A stretch of 44,535 bases of DNA, taken from NCBI RefSeq assembly GCF_001613225.1, contig NZ_BDBY01000235.1, forward strand, positions 1-44,535, read 5' to 3'. Below the pieces are notes generated by a model. That model saw only the letters and a list, made by a program, of their open reading frames with translations. It did not search any database and had not been told where the DNA came from. A program made the position numbers and the translations under genes. The stretch comes from Nocardia pseudovaccinii NBRC 100343 (GTDB lineage Bacteria; Actinomycetota; Actinomycetes; Mycobacteriales; Mycobacteriaceae). Positions 18,301 through 25,392 of the stretch are shown one piece after another; the first letter of the stretch is position 1, and each line of letters begins with the position of its first letter.

Positions 18301-18473
18301 CCCCGGCTCCCGCCGAACCGGCCTCCGCCACCCCGGAAACCGGAACGGAACCCGCCGACGAACCGGCCAAGCCCACCAACGGCAACGGCACCCCCGCCGT
18401 GGCACCCCCGCCCGCCAAGCCCGGTGGCCTCGGCTTCAAATCCGGCGCCAAGGCCCCCGGCCGCAAGAACTGA
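15381..18473 (+). CDS. etfD: EtfD-like membrane iron-sulfur oxidoreductase (Rv0338c family) with repeat tail
   Basis: This encodes 1030 residues. The N-terminal 230 or so carry about five transmembrane helices, probably a haem-type membrane anchor. Two 4Fe-4S clusters follow: Cys298/301/304/308 (CTECGRCQSQCP) and Cys397/400/403/407 (CTTCGACVEQCP). Two CCG-type cysteine-rich domains come next, including the ETCTGDSARRAGNEF region (Cys523) and MCCGAGGARMWME (Cys653-654). This matches mycobacterial EtfD, which takes electrons from the electron-transfer flavoprotein during fatty-acid beta-oxidation and passes them to the quinone pool. From residue 785 a low-complexity tail carries nine copies of GL(A/G)(M/F)K(G/S)xxK(A/R)PG between Ala/Pro/Glu-rich spacers. 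The tail makes it clearly longer than the roughly 880-residue M. tuberculosis protein. ATG 15381 has a good AAGAAAGG upstream. The nearby acyl-CoA dehydrogenase genes fit its role. Confidence 0.88.
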   Translation: MNALTLTLGTIGVAFSLLGWASFVGGVGKMTRAIMIGQPAPDRWRPFFPRLKTMIVEFLAHTRMNKFRTVGWAHWLVMIGFLGGFILYFEAYGQTFDPEFHWPIIGGWGIYHLWDELLGIGTVIGILVLIAIRQLNHPRVPARLSRFSGSRFAPAYVIEAIVFLEGIGMVMVKAGKIATYGHSEAWTDFFTMQVAKLLPSSVAMVAIFAFIKMVSGSTFLLLVGRNINWGVAWHRFAAFFNIYFKREDDGGVALGAAKPMMSKGKPVDMETADPDVDTFGAGRVEDFSWKGWLDFTTCTECGRCQSQCPAWNTGKPLSPKLLIMSLRDHGVAKAPYLLAGGRKDMGGDEIGLVDDDGKPNEAKLAKISELARAEAERPLVGGEDVNGIIDPEVLWSCTTCGACVEQCPVDIEHVDHIIDMRRYQVLIESEFPSELAGLFKNLENKGNPWGQNAKDRLNWINELDFQIPVFGQDADSFDGYEYLFWVGCAGAYEDRAKRTTKAVAELLATAGVKFMVLGADETCTGDSARRAGNEFLFQQLTQQNIELLNSVFEGVEQSRKKIVVTCAHCFNALNNEYPQVGGTYEVVHHTQLLNRLVRTKQLIPVASVSQNVTYHDPCYLGRHNKVYNAPRELMEASGSTLVEMPRHGERSMCCGAGGARMWMEEQLGKRINIDRVDEALSTLNGGNEPSKIATGCPFCRVMLTDGVTARKDSGEVGQGVEVVDVAQLMLDAIDRVDPSKLTENLTVVQEPKQAPEPEPVAAEPEPAFPDDVASAEPKAAPAGGGLAMKGGGKAPGGLGMKGAAKAPGGLGMKGAAKAPGAKATPAPAEDTATEASAPAAPVKGLAMKGPAKAPGKGLGMKGGAKAPGAKATPDAVTEAAPAAEAPAAPPVKGLAMKGPAKAPGKGLAMKGAAKAPGAKAPEASAPAEAAAVAETPATEPVSAPTETKPSIPAKGLAMKSGFKRPGPKAPGTATPAPAEPASATPETGTEPADEPAKPTNGNGTPAVAPPPAKPGGLGFKSGAKAPGRKN
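17733..18461 (+). repeat. Nine-copy Lys/Gly motif repeat encoding the EtfD tail
   Basis: The motif GL(A/G)(M/F)K(G/S)xxK(A/R)PG recurs nine times from residue 785 to near the C-terminus. The first three copies are almost back to back (GLAMKGGGKAPG, then GLGMKGAAKAPG twice); later ones occur in pairs or singly, separated by Ala/Pro/Glu/Thr-rich linkers of 20-45 residues. The alternation gives strongly basic clusters between acidic, flexible spacers. Confidence 0.9.
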
Positions 18474-18494
18474 CGGGTAAGCGGAAACAAGCGA

Positions 18495-18527
18495 GCGGCC
18501 CGGGTGCGCATTGCGCACCCGGGCCGC
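18495..18527 (+). terminator. Strong GC-rich hairpin after etfD
   Basis: GCGGCCCGGGTGCG pairs perfectly with CGCACCCGGGCCGC across a 5-base loop (CATTG), beginning 22 bases after the etfD stop. There is no T-run, but the 14-bp GC stem is very stable. It also lies downstream of the leftward hydratase remnant, so it may serve both directions. Confidence 0.7.
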
Positions 18528-18539
18528 GGGCGTCGAGGG

Positions 18540-18899
18540 TGAAGACGTCTTCGGGGGTTTTGTCGCCGGACATGGCTACCAGGCCGCGGCGGATGGCGGC
18601 GATGACGGGTTTGTGAGATTTGTCATCGGCCGAACCACACGCGTGGACCATTCGACCCAGTCGGGCGCGGTGACATCCTCGTCGGAGCCGCCCGCCGTGA
18701 GGTCCGTCCCGACGCAGAAATCCGTTCCAGCCGCTGCGAATACGACAGCACGGACCGCATCGTCGCTATCGGCGGCGGTGAAGGCGGCCCCGAGTTCATC
18801 GGCCATTTCGGCGGTGAAACCGTTGCGCGCGTCGGGTCGATTCAGCGTGATGGTGGCGATCGCATCCGCGACGCGGTAAGTAATAGTGTTATAGGACAA
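18540..18899 (-). pseudogene. Enoyl-CoA hydratase remnant (5' part, frameshifted and truncated)
   Basis: The ATG at 18899 opens a clear crotonase N-terminus: MSYNTITYRVADAIATITLN, then RPDARNGFTAEMADELGAAF and FAAAGTDFCVGTDL with the oxyanion-loop motif. The frame reaches a stop at 18576 after 107 codons, whereas the family is normally about 255 residues. The expected continuation appears in another frame as SHKPVIAAI, showing a frameshift near 18620. Shortly afterwards similarity ends altogether and the terminator region begins, so the C-terminal half with the second catalytic region is gone. It starts 19 bases after the TetR gene in the same direction, so it was once the last gene of the acyl-CoA dehydrogenase operon. 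A sequencing error could explain the frameshift but not the missing half. Confidence 0.75.
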
Positions 18900-18918
18900 T
18901 TCGGCTCCTGACTACGGT

Positions 18919-19497
18919 TCAGCGCTTCCCGGATGCGGCGGAGACGAGCAGCTCGACCATGGCGGTCGCTTTTTCGGACTGCGGCGGGTCACCGGTGATG
19001 ACATCGCTCCAGACGAAAGCTTCGCCGATGCGCACGATCGCGTAGGCGAGATCGCGGATCTCGATACGCGGATCCAGATCGGGCAGCCCGGCCAAACGCT
19101 CTGCGGCCCAATCGATCATGCGGGCCTGCACAACGGTGTAACGCGAGGTCAGGACGCGCAGTCCGTACTCAGGATCCTCGGCGACGAAGCGTGACAGCGG
19201 TTCGAAGGTGCGCACAGTATCGGCGAGCTTGCCGAAATTGCGGACGAAACGTGCGGACGGCGCACCGTAACCGCGCGCCTCGACCCGGGTGATCGCCTCC
19301 GCGATCACCCGCCACACCACCTCCCCGATCACCACTTCCCTACTGCCCCACCAGCGATAGAGCGTGGCGCGGCCGATGCCGAGTTCGCGCGCGAGCTGCT
19401 GCATATCGATGCGGCGGCCGTCGAGGAACCAGCGGTGCGCGAGGTCGATCACATCCGCACGCACCGGCTTCGGTCCGACCGCCGCCTCGTCGGACAC
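18919..19497 (-). CDS. TetR-family transcriptional regulator
   Basis: This encodes 192 residues if translation starts at the GTG at 19495-19497, two bases after the stop of the preceding acyl-CoA dehydrogenase. The N-terminal helix-turn-helix reads RRIDMQQLARELGIGRATLY followed by RWWGSREVVIGEV, a clear TetR DNA-binding domain. The C-terminal ligand domain includes a conserved TRYTVVQARMIDWAAERL region and a late IVRIGEAFVWSDVITGDPP segment, typical of the QsdR/TetR_C-like group in actinobacteria. Downstream of two acyl-CoA dehydrogenases in one operon, it is most likely a local repressor whose inducer is an acyl-CoA or related lipid. A candidate site lies upstream of the operon at 21931-21953. 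The longer open frame to 19950 overlaps the dehydrogenase and is not real. Confidence 0.82.
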   Translation of the reverse strand: MSDEAAVGPKPVRADVIDLAHRWFLDGRRIDMQQLARELGIGRATLYRWWGSREVVIGEVVWRVIAEAITRVEARGYGAPSARFVRNFGKLADTVRTFEPLSRFVAEDPEYGLRVLTSRYTVVQARMIDWAAERLAGLPDLDPRIEIRDLAYAIVRIGEAFVWSDVITGDPPQSEKATAMVELLVSAASGKR

Positions 19498-19499
19498 GG

Positions 19500-20648
19500 C
19501 TAGGGCCTCGTCAGCGCCGCATATCGAGCGAGATGCTGGTCGCTGGAACCGAATTCGTATTCGATCGCGGTCAGGCGCTTGAAGTAGTGGCCGATCGCGA
19601 GTTCCTCGGTCATGCCCATGGCACCGTGCAGCTGCACGGCGTTCTGGCCGATGAAGCGCGCGGCCCGACCGATGGTGACCTTCGCGGCCGAGACCGCCCG
19701 CGCCCGGTCCGCCGCCGCCGCACCCAACGAGTAGACGGCCAGATACACCGCGGCAATGGCCTGCTCGAGCTCGATGAACATATCGACCATGCGATGCTGG
19801 AGCACCTGAAAACTGCCGATCGGCTGACCGAACTGCTGCCGCTGTTTGGCGTATTCGACGGTGTCCGCCAATACCTTTCGCATGCAGCCGACGGCCTCGG
19901 ACGCGATCGCGGCGATCGCCTCGTCCACCGTCGCATCGATCGCGTCCCATGCCGAACCCTCGGCACCGAGCAAGGCATCAGCGGGCAGTCGGAAGCCGGT
20001 GAAGGTGATATCGGAGCCGACCCGATCGTCGATCGTCCGATACGAATGCACCTCGACACCGGCGGGCAGATCAGCGGTATCGAATTCGGTGAGGAATAGC
20101 GAGATTCCGTCCTTATCGCGCCGATCACCGGCGGTGCGCGCGGTAATGAGCAGATGCGTCGCCAGCGGCGCACTGGTCACGACCGTCTTGACGCCATCGA
20201 GCACCCACGCGTCACCATCGCGACGCGCGGCGGTCGATACGTCGTGCAGCGTCTGCCCCGAGCTCGGCTCCAGCGCCGCGAACGCCGTCCGCGCCGCGCC
20301 GGAAACGATCTGGCGCAGTACCGAATCCGCACGCTCGCCACCGGCGCGATTCAGCAGACCGGCGCCGACCACCACGGTGTCGACATACGGCTCGACGACC
20401 AGCGCACGGCCGAGTTCCTCGGTGATGATCATCAACTCGACCGGACCTCCGCCCATGCCATCAACCCGCTCGGGCAGGGTGGCCCCGAGAATGCCCAGCT
20501 CCTCGGCGAATCCGCGCCACACGCCCGGCTGCCAACCGGCGTCGGATTTCGCCGCGCCCCGGCTTTTGTCCAGTTCGTAACGGGCGCCGAGGAATCCGGC
20601 CACCGCGTCGCGAAGCAGTTCCTGCTCATCGGTGAAGGTGAAGTCCAT
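19500..20648 (-). CDS. Acyl-CoA dehydrogenase, second subunit
   Basis: This encodes 382 residues. The start MDFTFTDEQELLRDAVAGFL is typical of the family. The middle contains the beta-domain and FAD-contact region (VLDGVKTVVTSAPLATHLLI; DITFTGFRLPADALLG). The C-terminal helical domain carries QLHGAMGMTEELAIGHYFKR. The position where many family members have the catalytic Glu in a GxxE motif reads FGSSDQHL here, with no Glu, so this is likely the non-catalytic partner of a two-subunit enzyme. Its ATG overlaps the stop of the preceding dehydrogenase gene (TGATG), so the two are translationally coupled. In mycobacteria such adjacent pairs are known to form alpha2beta2 acyl-CoA dehydrogenases, often for steroid side chains or unusual acyl-CoAs. 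The substrate here is unknown. Confidence 0.85.
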   Translation of the reverse strand: MDFTFTDEQELLRDAVAGFLGARYELDKSRGAAKSDAGWQPGVWRGFAEELGILGATLPERVDGMGGGPVELMIITEELGRALVVEPYVDTVVVGAGLLNRAGGERADSVLRQIVSGAARTAFAALEPSSGQTLHDVSTAARRDGDAWVLDGVKTVVTSAPLATHLLITARTAGDRRDKDGISLFLTEFDTADLPAGVEVHSYRTIDDRVGSDITFTGFRLPADALLGAEGSAWDAIDATVDEAIAAIASEAVGCMRKVLADTVEYAKQRQQFGQPIGSFQVLQHRMVDMFIELEQAIAAVYLAVYSLGAAAADRARAVSAAKVTIGRAARFIGQNAVQLHGAMGMTEELAIGHYFKRLTAIEYEFGSSDQHLARYAALTRP

Positions 20649-21877
20649 CAGAGCCCCAATGCTGCCTTGGCGAGAATATTTCGCTGAATTTCGTTGCTGC
20701 CCGCGTAGATCGAGCCCGCTCGGTCATTGAAGTAGCGCAGCGGCGCGACCGCCTGCCAGTCCGCGCCGCTGCGATATTCGTCGGCGGGCGGGGTGAATTC
20801 GGCGATCGGCCCGCCCGGCGCGGTGGCATGCGGCTGATAAACCCGGCCGCGCGGACCGGCCGCCTGCAGCGCCAATTCGGTGAGCCGCTGACTCAATTCG
20901 GTGGCCAGGATCTTGAGCATCGAGGAAGCCGGACCCGGATTCTTGCCCTGGGCCATCGCCGAAAGCGTGCGGTATTCCAGGATTTCGAGCACCTCGGTGC
21001 GAATTCGAGCCTCCGCCAATTTCGCCGCGAATGCCGCGTCATCGATCAGCGGATTGCCGTCGGGTCCGGTCTGCTCGGCCGCCGCGGTGGCCACATCTTG
21101 GGCCATGACCTGCAGCATCGGCGCTGCCGCACCGCCGCGCTCGTGCACGAGCAGATATTTCGCGACGGTCCAGCCGTCATCGATCCGGCCCAGCACATTA
21201 GCCTTCGGCACCCGGACGTTATCGAAGAAGACCTGGTTCTGCACCTGTTCGCCGGAGGTCATCACCAGCGGGCGAATCTCGATGCCCGGCGTGGTCATAT
21301 CGATCAGCAGGAAGGTGATGCCCTGCTGCTTCTTCCCCTCGCGCGAGGTCCGGACCAGGCAGAAGATCCAATTCGCCGCGGTTGCATGGGTGGTCCAGAT
21401 CTTGCTGCCGGTGCAGACGAAATCGGCGCCGTCGTCGACGGCTGCCATGGTCAGCGAGGCCAGGTCCGAACCGGCTTCCGGTTCCGAATAGCCCTGGCAG
21501 AAGAAGACTTCCCCGGTCAGGATGCGCGGTAGAAAGAAGGCCTTCTGCTCCGGCGTACCGAACGCGACGATCGCGGGCGCGACCATCCGGATGCCCATCG
21601 GCGAGAGCGACGGCGCACCGGCCAGCATCGACTCGCGATTGAAAATGTAGTGCTGGGTGAGGCTCCAATCGCAGCCACCGTGCTCCACCGGCCAGGCGGG
21701 TGCGGCCCAGCCACGCTCGTGCAGGATGTGCTGCCACTGCATGCTCGCCTCATGGTCCGGGTACACGCTCGTCGCCAAGCGCCCGGCCCGCCGCAGCTCC
21801 GGCGTCAGCTTCTCGCCGAGAAATGCGCGAACCTCGTCGCGAAAGTCCAGATCGGCCGCTGACCAGTCGTAATCCAT
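20648..21877 (-). CDS. Acyl-CoA dehydrogenase, first (probably catalytic) subunit
   Basis: This encodes 409 residues from MDYDWSAADLDFRDEVRAFL; the start at 21877 has GGAGGG a few bases upstream, unlike the longer frame to 22021. Family features are WPVEHGGCDWSLTQ in the N-terminal helical domain, CQGYSEPEAGSDLASL and a KIWTTHATAANWIFCLVRT flavin region, and a C-terminal IYAGSNEIQRNILAKAALGL. The last carries the G-S-N-E signature expected for the catalytic Glu. It catalyses the first oxidation of acyl-CoA beta-oxidation, passing electrons to ETF and then to an EtfD such as the one encoded nearby. It is the first gene of the operon dehydrogenase-dehydrogenase-TetR-hydratase remnant. Confidence 0.87.
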   Translation of the reverse strand: MDYDWSAADLDFRDEVRAFLGEKLTPELRRAGRLATSVYPDHEASMQWQHILHERGWAAPAWPVEHGGCDWSLTQHYIFNRESMLAGAPSLSPMGIRMVAPAIVAFGTPEQKAFFLPRILTGEVFFCQGYSEPEAGSDLASLTMAAVDDGADFVCTGSKIWTTHATAANWIFCLVRTSREGKKQQGITFLLIDMTTPGIEIRPLVMTSGEQVQNQVFFDNVRVPKANVLGRIDDGWTVAKYLLVHERGGAAAPMLQVMAQDVATAAAEQTGPDGNPLIDDAAFAAKLAEARIRTEVLEILEYRTLSAMAQGKNPGPASSMLKILATELSQRLTELALQAAGPRGRVYQPHATAPGGPIAEFTPPADEYRSGADWQAVAPLRYFNDRAGSIYAGSNEIQRNILAKAALGL

Positions 21878-21930
21878 CTGCCCTCCCGGAGGGATCTGCG
21901 TCATTGCATCGGGTCGCTCTACGGCCCCAC

Positions 21931-21953
21931 GAGACACAATGTACGACTGTCTC
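21931..21953. promoter_or_regulatory. Candidate TetR operator for the acyl-CoA dehydrogenase operon
   Basis: GAGACA (21931-21936) and TGTCTC (21948-21953) are perfect inverted repeats separated by 11 bases, giving a 23-bp site just upstream of the operon that ends with the TetR gene. Autoregulation is the natural guess. The half-site differs from the one upstream of etfD, so two regulators are implied. Confidence 0.45.
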
Positions 21954-22089
21954 ATGCCGGAAATCAAACTGATGCCACCCGCCTGCACTTGCGGGCGACT
22001 AGCAGGCTTCGAGGGCCGCATTGGGCACGCGAGCCCGCGCGCCGACCGAGGCCGGGGTCGACACGGCCCAGCATGTAGCCGGAACAGCG

Positions 22090-22124
22090 TTGGGACCGGG
22101 AAGCTCTCACCATCCCGGTCCCAA
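22090..22124 (-). terminator. Hairpin after the DUF3558-type lipoprotein gene
   Basis: TTGGGACCGGGA (22090-22101) pairs perfectly with TCCCGGTCCCAA (22113-22124) across an 11-base loop, 75 bases downstream of the lipoprotein stop. There is no clear T-run on the minus strand. Confidence 0.6.
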
Positions 22125-22198
22125 CATTTCAGTGTCCACCCGATGATGCGGGCGCGTCATCGAATTCGGCTGCCGCACCCTCCTTCACCGGGAGTCGC

Positions 22199-23002
22199 TC
22201 AGCGCAGATACCCGATCAGAGCACCGCTGAGACGCCGCGCCGCAGCACACGGTTCTTCGGGTGCGTCGGGCTGCATATTTCGCGTGACGAACGCGACTTG
22301 GCCCCACGGCACCGGAATGCCGACGTAGCACCCGATTTTGTTCGTGTCCTGAGCCGCACGATATTGGTAGGCCGCTCGACCGCCGACCGAGATCGGACTG
22401 AAGTCCACGTAGCCCCCGCTCTGCTTGAATTCCTCCACCGTCTGCCGGGTCGACGTGACCGTCAATTCGGATTTGCCCGTGAGGGACTGCCAACGGCAGC
22501 TCTTGTCGCTCGCGCCCCCGGATCCGCTGAGCGCCGATTTGCGGTCGGAGCGCAATCCCTGGTCGGTGACATCTGCGGCGGATATATCGCAGGGGTCCCA
22601 GAGCGCGCCGGGCGCGGGCTGCGGATCGGTGGTGCCGCACAGAGTCGCACCGCAGGTATCGGTGCCGCCGGGTGCCGGAGCCGGATTGCCCGCGGTACCG
22701 CACAAAGTTGCACCGCAGGTATCGGTGCCGCCCGGGGCATCGGGCTGCTCACCGACCGTCTGCCCGGTGCCTGCTCCACCCCCACTGCCCGGAGTCTCGC
22801 CGCGATTACCTGGAGCCGCAGTGGCGGTCGGGGGCGGCGTCTTCGAGGCACTGCTCGAGGTGGCCGTCGCGGCGCCGGAGCGTGTCGTGTCGGAATTCTG
22901 GTCGTCAGCCGTGCACGCGGTCACAATCAGTGCCGGTGCCACCATGCTCAGCACCAGTCCTGTACCGGCGCGCCATCGGCGCCCCTTGCCCAGCATCTGC
23001 AT
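22199..23002 (-). CDS. DUF3558-type lipoprotein
   Basis: This encodes 267 residues from the ATG at 23002; GGGGAGA lies about 10 bases upstream, and a second ATG two codons on is also possible. A signal sequence (AGTGLVLSMVAPALIV) ends in a lipobox VTAC, so the protein should be a lipid-anchored surface protein. A Thr/Ser/Pro/Gly-rich linker follows and contains two near-identical copies of GGTDTCGATLCGT. The C-terminal 130 residues match the DUF3558 pattern: DPCDIS near the start, a CRW motif, VEEFKQSGGYVDFSPISVGG and a final cysteine-containing PEEPCAAARRLSGALI. DUF3558 lipoproteins are common in Nocardia and mycobacteria; their function is not known. It is preceded by a 221-base gap and appears to be a single-gene unit. 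Confidence 0.75.
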   Translation of the reverse strand: MQMLGKGRRWRAGTGLVLSMVAPALIVTACTADDQNSDTTRSGAATATSSSASKTPPPTATAAPGNRGETPGSGGGAGTGQTVGEQPDAPGGTDTCGATLCGTAGNPAPAPGGTDTCGATLCGTTDPQPAPGALWDPCDISAADVTDQGLRSDRKSALSGSGGASDKSCRWQSLTGKSELTVTSTRQTVEEFKQSGGYVDFSPISVGGRAAYQYRAAQDTNKIGCYVGIPVPWGQVAFVTRNMQPDAPEEPCAAARRLSGALIGYLR

Positions 23003-23223
23003 AATCCGCACGGTCTCCCCTGTTGCTCCTGCCGCCATGCCTGAAATAGACAGACGCGCAATGGGCCTGGTCACTTTCGGACGGTTGCCGGTTCCCGTGG
23101 ACGGGATTACGAACACCCATGTTCACAGTCGCGAAGTACCCCCGGGTCGTTACCGGGACCGGCGCGGGCTGATTCGATGGGTTCCGCTGCGGGAGAGGAG
23201 GTTGGCGTACCGGTGGCCAGCAG

Positions 23224-23832
23224 CTAGCAGTCTTCGAAGAATGCCTTGACGTATCCGGTGGACTGGTAGACGTAGTCGTAGGCCCACCTGGGGACCGAAA
23301 GGCGCGGCTGCGGATCCACCATCAGCACCTCACCATCCCAGCATTTCCCGAGGATGTAGCGGGCCCGCGAGATATGCGGCGTGAAGGTGATGACGATGAC
23401 TCGACGCCAACCCTGCGCCGCGGCGAATCCGGCGAGTTCACGACCTTCACCACGCGTGGTGCGCGGCGACGGATCGAAGCAGGTGACCTGAAAGCTGTAG
23501 CGGCTGTGGCAGATTCGGTTCATCAGCGCACTGTTCTCATACGGGTCCGAGAACAGCACCCGGGGCGCGTACCCCGCACTGGCCAACCGCAGCCCCAGCT
23601 TCTCGCGTCCATCGTGCGCGCCGCCGAGCACCAGGATCGCATCGGCCTTCGCGGGCACATCCACCTGGGGCCGGACATAAACCGGCCACAGACCTGCGAT
23701 CAGCAGCACCACCGCAACGCCCGGCACCACCCAGGCGCTGCGGGCCCGGATGCTGCGCTGGCGTCGCACGAGATCGATCGTAACCGGGCCGTCATCGAAT
23801 GAGTTTACGCAGGCCAGAAGGCTATCCGTCAT
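23224..23832 (-). CDS. DUF218 (YdcF/SanA/ElyC-like) membrane protein
   Basis: This encodes 202 residues. A short polar N-terminus is followed by one transmembrane helix (SAWVVPGVAVVLLIAGLWPV), then an extracytoplasmic domain. That domain has DAILVLGGAHDGREKLGLRL, a SPRTTRGEGRELAGFAAAQG motif and VIVITFTPHISRARYI, the pattern of DUF218 proteins. Relatives in E. coli (SanA, ElyC, YdcF) are linked to envelope integrity and peptidoglycan or lipid-carrier metabolism, but no reaction is established. The gene is divergent from udgA with an 86-base gap that must hold both promoters. Envelope function is consistent with the neighbouring udgA. Confidence 0.75.
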   Translation of the reverse strand: MTDSLLACVNSFDDGPVTIDLVRRQRSIRARSAWVVPGVAVVLLIAGLWPVYVRPQVDVPAKADAILVLGGAHDGREKLGLRLASAGYAPRVLFSDPYENSALMNRICHSRYSFQVTCFDPSPRTTRGEGRELAGFAAAQGWRRVIVITFTPHISRARYILGKCWDGEVLMVDPQPRLSVPRWAYDYVYQSTGYVKAFFEDC

Positions 23833-23918
23833 TCATGTCGCCACATGTACATCTGCTGTTGCCGAGGCCCTTGCCTCGCTGACGTGGGGTGGCCATCGGC
23901 GGGACCTATCAATCGATC

Positions 23919-25241
23919 ATGCGATGCACAGTCTTCGGAACCGGGTACCTCGGGGCCACGCACGCGGCGTGCATGGCCGAGCTCGGACACGATGTGATCG
24001 GCGTGGATATCGATCCGGGCAAGGTCGCGAAGCTGTCCGATGGTGTGGTGCCGTTCTACGAACCCGGGCTGGAGGAGGTGCTGCGCCGGAACCTGGACGC
24101 CGGTCGGCTGCGCTTCACCACCTCGTACGCGGAGGCCGCCGACCACGCCCAGGTGCATTTCCTCGGGGTCGGGACACCGCAGAAGAAGGGCGAGTACGCC
24201 GCGGACCTGAAATATGTGCACGCCGTGGTCGATACGCTCGCACCGCTGCTGGAGCGGCCGTCGGTGATCGTCGGGAAGTCGACGGTGCCCGTGGGAACCG
24301 CCGCCGCATTGGGTACGCGGGCCCGCGCGCTGACCGACGCCGCGGTCGAGGTGGCGTGGAATCCGGAGTTCCTGCGTGAGGGTTTCGCGGTGAAGGACAC
24401 ACTGCGTCCTGATCGACTGGTGCTCGGCGTGGATCGCGAACGCGAAAGCGCCGCCTGGGTCGAGGAATTGGTGCGCGAGATCTACGCGGACCTGATCGCG
24501 GCCGAGGTGCCGTTCCTGCTGACCGACCTGGCCACCGCCGAATTGGTCAAGGTCTCCGCGAATGCTTTTCTCGCGACCAAGATTTCCTTCATCAACGCCG
24601 TCTCCGAGGTCTGCGAGGCGACCGGCGCCGATGTGACCATGCTGGCCGACGCACTCGGCTACGACGCGCGCATCGGCCGCCGATTCCTCAATGCCGGACT
24701 GGGTTTCGGCGGCGGCTGCCTACCCAAGGACATTCGCGCGTTCATGGCGCGCTCCGGCGAACTCGGCGCCGATCACGCGGTGGCCTTCCTGCGCGAGGTC
24801 GACAACATCAATATGCGCCGCCGCACCAAGATGGTCGATATGGCCGCGCGGGCCTGCGGCGGATCGCTGCTCGGCGCCAATGTGGCGGTGCTGGGTGCGG
24901 CCTTCAAACCCGAATCCGACGATGTGCGTGACTCACCCGCGCTGAATGTCGCGGGGATGATCCAGCTGCACGGCGCGGTGGTGACGGTGTACGACCCGAA
25001 GGCGGCGGAGAATTCGCGACGGGTCTTCCCCACATTGAACTACGCGACCTCGGTCACCGAGGCCTGCGATCGCGCCGATGTGGTACTGGTGCTGACCGAG
25101 TGGGACGAATTCGTCGCATTGCGTCCGCAAGACCTCGATCCGGTGGTTCGCAAACGGTCGATCATCGACGGTCGGAACTGTCTCAATCGAGCCACCTGGA
25201 GAGACGCCGGATGGGTGTACGCCGGACTCGGCACACCGTAG
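23919..25241 (+). CDS. udgA: UDP-glucose 6-dehydrogenase
   Basis: This encodes 440 residues. It oxidises UDP-glucose to UDP-glucuronate with two NAD+, supplying sugar for envelope polysaccharides. The N-terminus MRCTVFGTGYLGATHAACMA carries the GxGYxG NAD-binding loop and agrees closely with remembered mycobacterial UdgA (Rv0322), which fixes the start at 23919 rather than the GTG at 23889. Other landmarks are VGTPQKKGEYAADLKYVHAV, GKSTVPVGTA, EFLREGFAVKD and the catalytic region GFGGGCLPKDIRAF with Cys267. The C-terminal domain has LGAAFKPESDDVRDSPAL and ends with RSIIDGRN. All expected active-site elements are present, so it should be functional. It lies 151 bases upstream of a membrane-tethered Hsp70-like gene in the same direction. 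Confidence 0.93.
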   Translation: MRCTVFGTGYLGATHAACMAELGHDVIGVDIDPGKVAKLSDGVVPFYEPGLEEVLRRNLDAGRLRFTTSYAEAADHAQVHFLGVGTPQKKGEYAADLKYVHAVVDTLAPLLERPSVIVGKSTVPVGTAAALGTRARALTDAAVEVAWNPEFLREGFAVKDTLRPDRLVLGVDRERESAAWVEELVREIYADLIAAEVPFLLTDLATAELVKVSANAFLATKISFINAVSEVCEATGADVTMLADALGYDARIGRRFLNAGLGFGGGCLPKDIRAFMARSGELGADHAVAFLREVDNINMRRRTKMVDMAARACGGSLLGANVAVLGAAFKPESDDVRDSPALNVAGMIQLHGAVVTVYDPKAAENSRRVFPTLNYATSVTEACDRADVVLVLTEWDEFVALRPQDLDPVVRKRSIIDGRNCLNRATWRDAGWVYAGLGTP

Positions 25242-25392
25242 AGTTGCCTGCGACGCGGGGGCGACGCCGGGACGATCAGATCCTGCCTTCGGGTCTGTCG
25301 GACGTCGGCGGTAGGGTCCCGAGAGCGGGCCGATCCCCCGGCGGGCGGCGCAGGCTCGCATGTCGTGATGTGTGAAACGGGATGGGCAGCTG

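Larger units (their letters stand above)
21878..22198. promoter_or_regulatory. Region between the lipoprotein gene and the acyl-CoA dehydrogenase operon
   Basis: This 321-base gap between two leftward genes holds the terminator of the lipoprotein gene (22090-22124) and the promoter region of the dehydrogenase operon. The inverted repeat at 21931-21953 lies about 55 bases upstream of the dehydrogenase start. Apart from these signals nothing gene-like was seen. Confidence 0.5.

Noticed and set aside
18511..18879. A plus-strand frame covering the hydratase remnant
   Set aside because: The minus strand encodes a clear crotonase N-terminus; the plus-strand frame has no ribosome binding site or family similarity.
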